A stretch of DNA of 64,000 nucleotides from Amphritea atlantica (GTDB taxonomy: Bacteria; Pseudomonadota; Gammaproteobacteria; Pseudomonadales; Balneatricaceae), in contig CP073344.1 of assembly GCA_024397875.1 (NCBI GenBank), positions 186,001-250,000 on the forward strand. The letters run 5' to 3'. The notes under the pieces were generated by a model. The model made no database searches. It saw only the letters and a program-made list of their open reading frames with translations, and had not been told where the DNA came from. This document shows positions 62,675-64,000 of this stretch, in pieces. The position numbers were made by a program, and so were the translations under genes. Position 1 is the first letter of the stretch, and every line of letters starts with the position of its first letter.

Positions 62675-63274
62675 TTACTTACCAGCTTTAGCTGCACGTG
62701 GTGCGTAAGCCTGAGCGATACCCTGGTCACGGTCAGCACCGCGACGCAGTTGTACAATCTCAACGCCTTTTGGCAGAGTGATGTTGGACAGGTGGATAAC
62801 CTGATCCATATCGACTTTAGACAGGTCAACTTCCAGTACTTCTGGCAGGTTTTCTGGCAAGCAGACAACTTTTGCAGTGTTTTGCTGGATGGTGAACTTA
62901 CCAGACGCTTTACCGGCCGGAGACTGGCTGAAGTTAACAAAGCTCAGCGGCACGATGATCTCGATAGGCGTAGATTTGTTGACGCGCTGGAAGTCAACGT
63001 GCATCACGGAGCTTTTAGCCGGGTGACGTTGCAGATCTTTAACGATAACTTTTTCTTCTTTGCCTTCCAGTTCCAGAGTCAGAATAGAAGAGAAGAAGCT
63101 AGAATCTTCGATCTGTTTAACCAGAACACGGTTTTCCAGGGAGATAGACACAGGCTTTTTACGCTTGTCACCACCGTAAACTACAGCAGGAACAAAACCA
63201 GCATGACGCAGGCGGCGGCTCGCACCTTTCCCTTCGTCAGTACGAGGCTGTGCATTCAATACAAAATCGGTCAT
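62675..63274 (-). CDS. rplY: 50S ribosomal protein L25/general stress protein Ctc (TL5 type)
   Basis: This 199-residue protein binds 5S rRNA in the central protuberance. The L25 domain (about 5-95) includes the pattern GKGASRRLRHAGFVPAVVYG, and the C-terminal beta domain (about 100-190; HVDFQRVNKSTPIEIIVPL, then a segment ending VEIVQLRRG) is the TL5/Ctc extension absent from short E. coli L25. A GAAGGT ribosome site precedes the ATG. It lies downstream of prs with a terminator-like hairpin between them. Confidence 0.96.
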   Translation of the reverse strand: MTDFVLNAQPRTDEGKGASRRLRHAGFVPAVVYGGDKRKKPVSISLENRVLVKQIEDSSFFSSILTLELEGKEEKVIVKDLQRHPAKSSVMHVDFQRVNKSTPIEIIVPLSFVNFSQSPAGKASGKFTIQQNTAKVVCLPENLPEVLEVDLSKVDMDQVIHLSNITLPKGVEIVQLRRGADRDQGIAQAYAPRAAKAGK

Positions 63275-63293
63275 TTTAGTACCTTCAATAAAA

Positions 63294-63332
63294 ACAAAAC
63301 TGCAAACACCTTGCGACCAGGTATTTGCAGTT
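63294..63332 (-). terminator. Hairpin terminator or attenuator between prs and rplY
   Basis: The 14-position stem (63298-63311 with 63319-63332) has a single A-C mismatch and a 7-base loop. On the minus strand it is followed by TTTTGTTTTTA. It could lower rplY expression or end prs transcripts just before the rplY ribosome site. Confidence 0.75.
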
Positions 63333-63403
63333 ATTTCAGTAAGCCCGTAATGGGCACGTTTTCCCGTTTGGGATGTTTATCAGCTACCGATAAGCTCGCG
63401 GGC

Positions 63404-64000
63404 TTAGCGGAACATAGCGCTGATAGATTCTTCATTACAGACGCGGCGTACCGCTTCTGCCAGCATCGGCGCCAGGGTTAGCTGACGGATCTGAGGACAG
63501 TTCGCTGCAGCTTCACTCAGCGGGATTGTATCTGTGACAACCAGTTCATCAAGATCAGAGCCTGAAATATTGCTGATTGCTGCACCCGATAGCACTGCAT
63601 GGGTTGCATAAGCAACCACCTTCTCGGCGCCGTTAGCTTTCAGCGCGCCAGCGGCTTTACACAGGGTGCCGGCGGTATCACACATGTCATCGACCAGGAT
63701 ACAGGTGCGGCCTTTTACATCACCAATCAGGTTCATTACCTGAGCTTCGTTGGCTTTTTCACGACGCTTGTCGATAATCGCCAGATCACAGCCAAGTTGT
63801 TTGGCGACTGCCCGTGCGCGTACTACACCACCGACATCGGGGGAGACAACGATCGGGTTGTCATAGCTCTGACGGGCGATCTCATCCAGCAGTACCGGAG
63901 AGCCGTAGACGTTATCCACAGGGATATCGAAGAAGCCCTGAATCTGGTCGGCATGCAGATCGACGGTCAGTACCCGGTCGATTCCTACGCCTGCCAGCAT
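63404..64000 (-). CDS. prs: Ribose-phosphate pyrophosphokinase, C-terminal part (cut by window edge)
   Basis: The gene runs off the right edge; 198 codons of about 315 are present. The product makes PRPP from ribose 5-phosphate and ATP for nucleotide, His and Trp synthesis. Visible motifs are [15 protein letters not shown] (metal and ATP site region), [24 protein letters not shown] and the PRPP-binding loop [16 protein letters not shown]. The Met at the edge of the window is internal, not the start codon. Confidence 0.97.
   Translation of the reverse strand: MLAGVGIDRVLTVDLHADQIQGFFDIPVDNVYGSPVLLDEIARQSYDNPIVVSPDVGGVVRARAVAKQLGCDLAIIDKRREKANEAQVMNLIGDVKGRTCILVDDMCDTAGTLCKAAGALKANGAEKVVAYATHAVLSGAAISNISGSDLDELVVTDTIPLSEAAANCPQIRQLTLAPMLAEAVRRVCNEESISAMFR

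Noticed and set aside
62306..63481. A 391-codon plus-strand frame
   Set aside because: It runs antisense across pth, rplY and prs, all of which are certain; it is a codon-bias shadow.

Overview
The window reads as the chromosome of a marine gammaproteobacterium, most probably in or near the Oceanospirillaceae. The housekeeping proteins (Tgt, YajC, SecD, SecF, RNase R, SerB, YchF, Pth, L25/Ctc, Prs) look gammaproteobacterial, and a FimX-like c-di-GMP protein points to the Pseudomonas/Oceanospirillum side of that class. The species assignment is inference, because no rRNA or other typing marker is present.

Left arm (1-7520): tgt, yajC, secD and secF are followed by rnr. Clear Rho-independent terminators follow yajC, secF and rnr. 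Right arm (54734-64000): serB on the plus strand; a small region with a lone HAD phosphatase bounded by hairpin repeats; a FimX-like REC-PAS-GGDEF-EAL protein with degenerate catalytic motifs; a duplicated tRNA-Met/tRNA-Gln unit; then ychF, pth, rplY/ctc and the C-terminal part of prs, all on the minus strand.

Centre (7915-54513), the main interest: a 46.6-kb all-plus-strand locus. It holds a TolC-type outer-membrane protein, one uninterrupted 12,492-residue gene for a giant repeat protein, a DUF3467 protein, and, after a terminator, a tightly packed operon. That operon encodes a GAF-domain/HlyD hybrid, a PqqD-like/M50-metalloprotease/HlyD fusion, a shortened SecA-like ATPase, a periplasmic HlyD-like adaptor and a small membrane-anchored protein. 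The giant protein has no hydrophobic signal peptide but carries an N-terminal LEPR-XLL-like motif (MENRYLLSADA), a DUF4347 domain with a His/Cys pair, RTX calcium-binding repeats, a HExxHxxGxxH metalloprotease-like module and many beta-strand repeats.

No ABC transporter lies in the locus, so it is not a standard type I (LapBCE-like) adhesin system. The simplest reading is a dedicated export machine: the SecA-like ATPase supplies energy, the membrane-embedded M50/HlyD and GAF/HlyD proteins form an inner-membrane platform, the soluble adaptor bridges the periplasm, and the TolC protein forms the exit. I know of no experimental description of such a system. The function is inferred from gene context.

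A second notable feature lies 3' of the first tRNA-Gln. Three exact-period 162-bp tandem units each start with 19 bases identical to the tRNA 3' end, closely resembling in architecture the rtT repeats behind E. coli tyrT.
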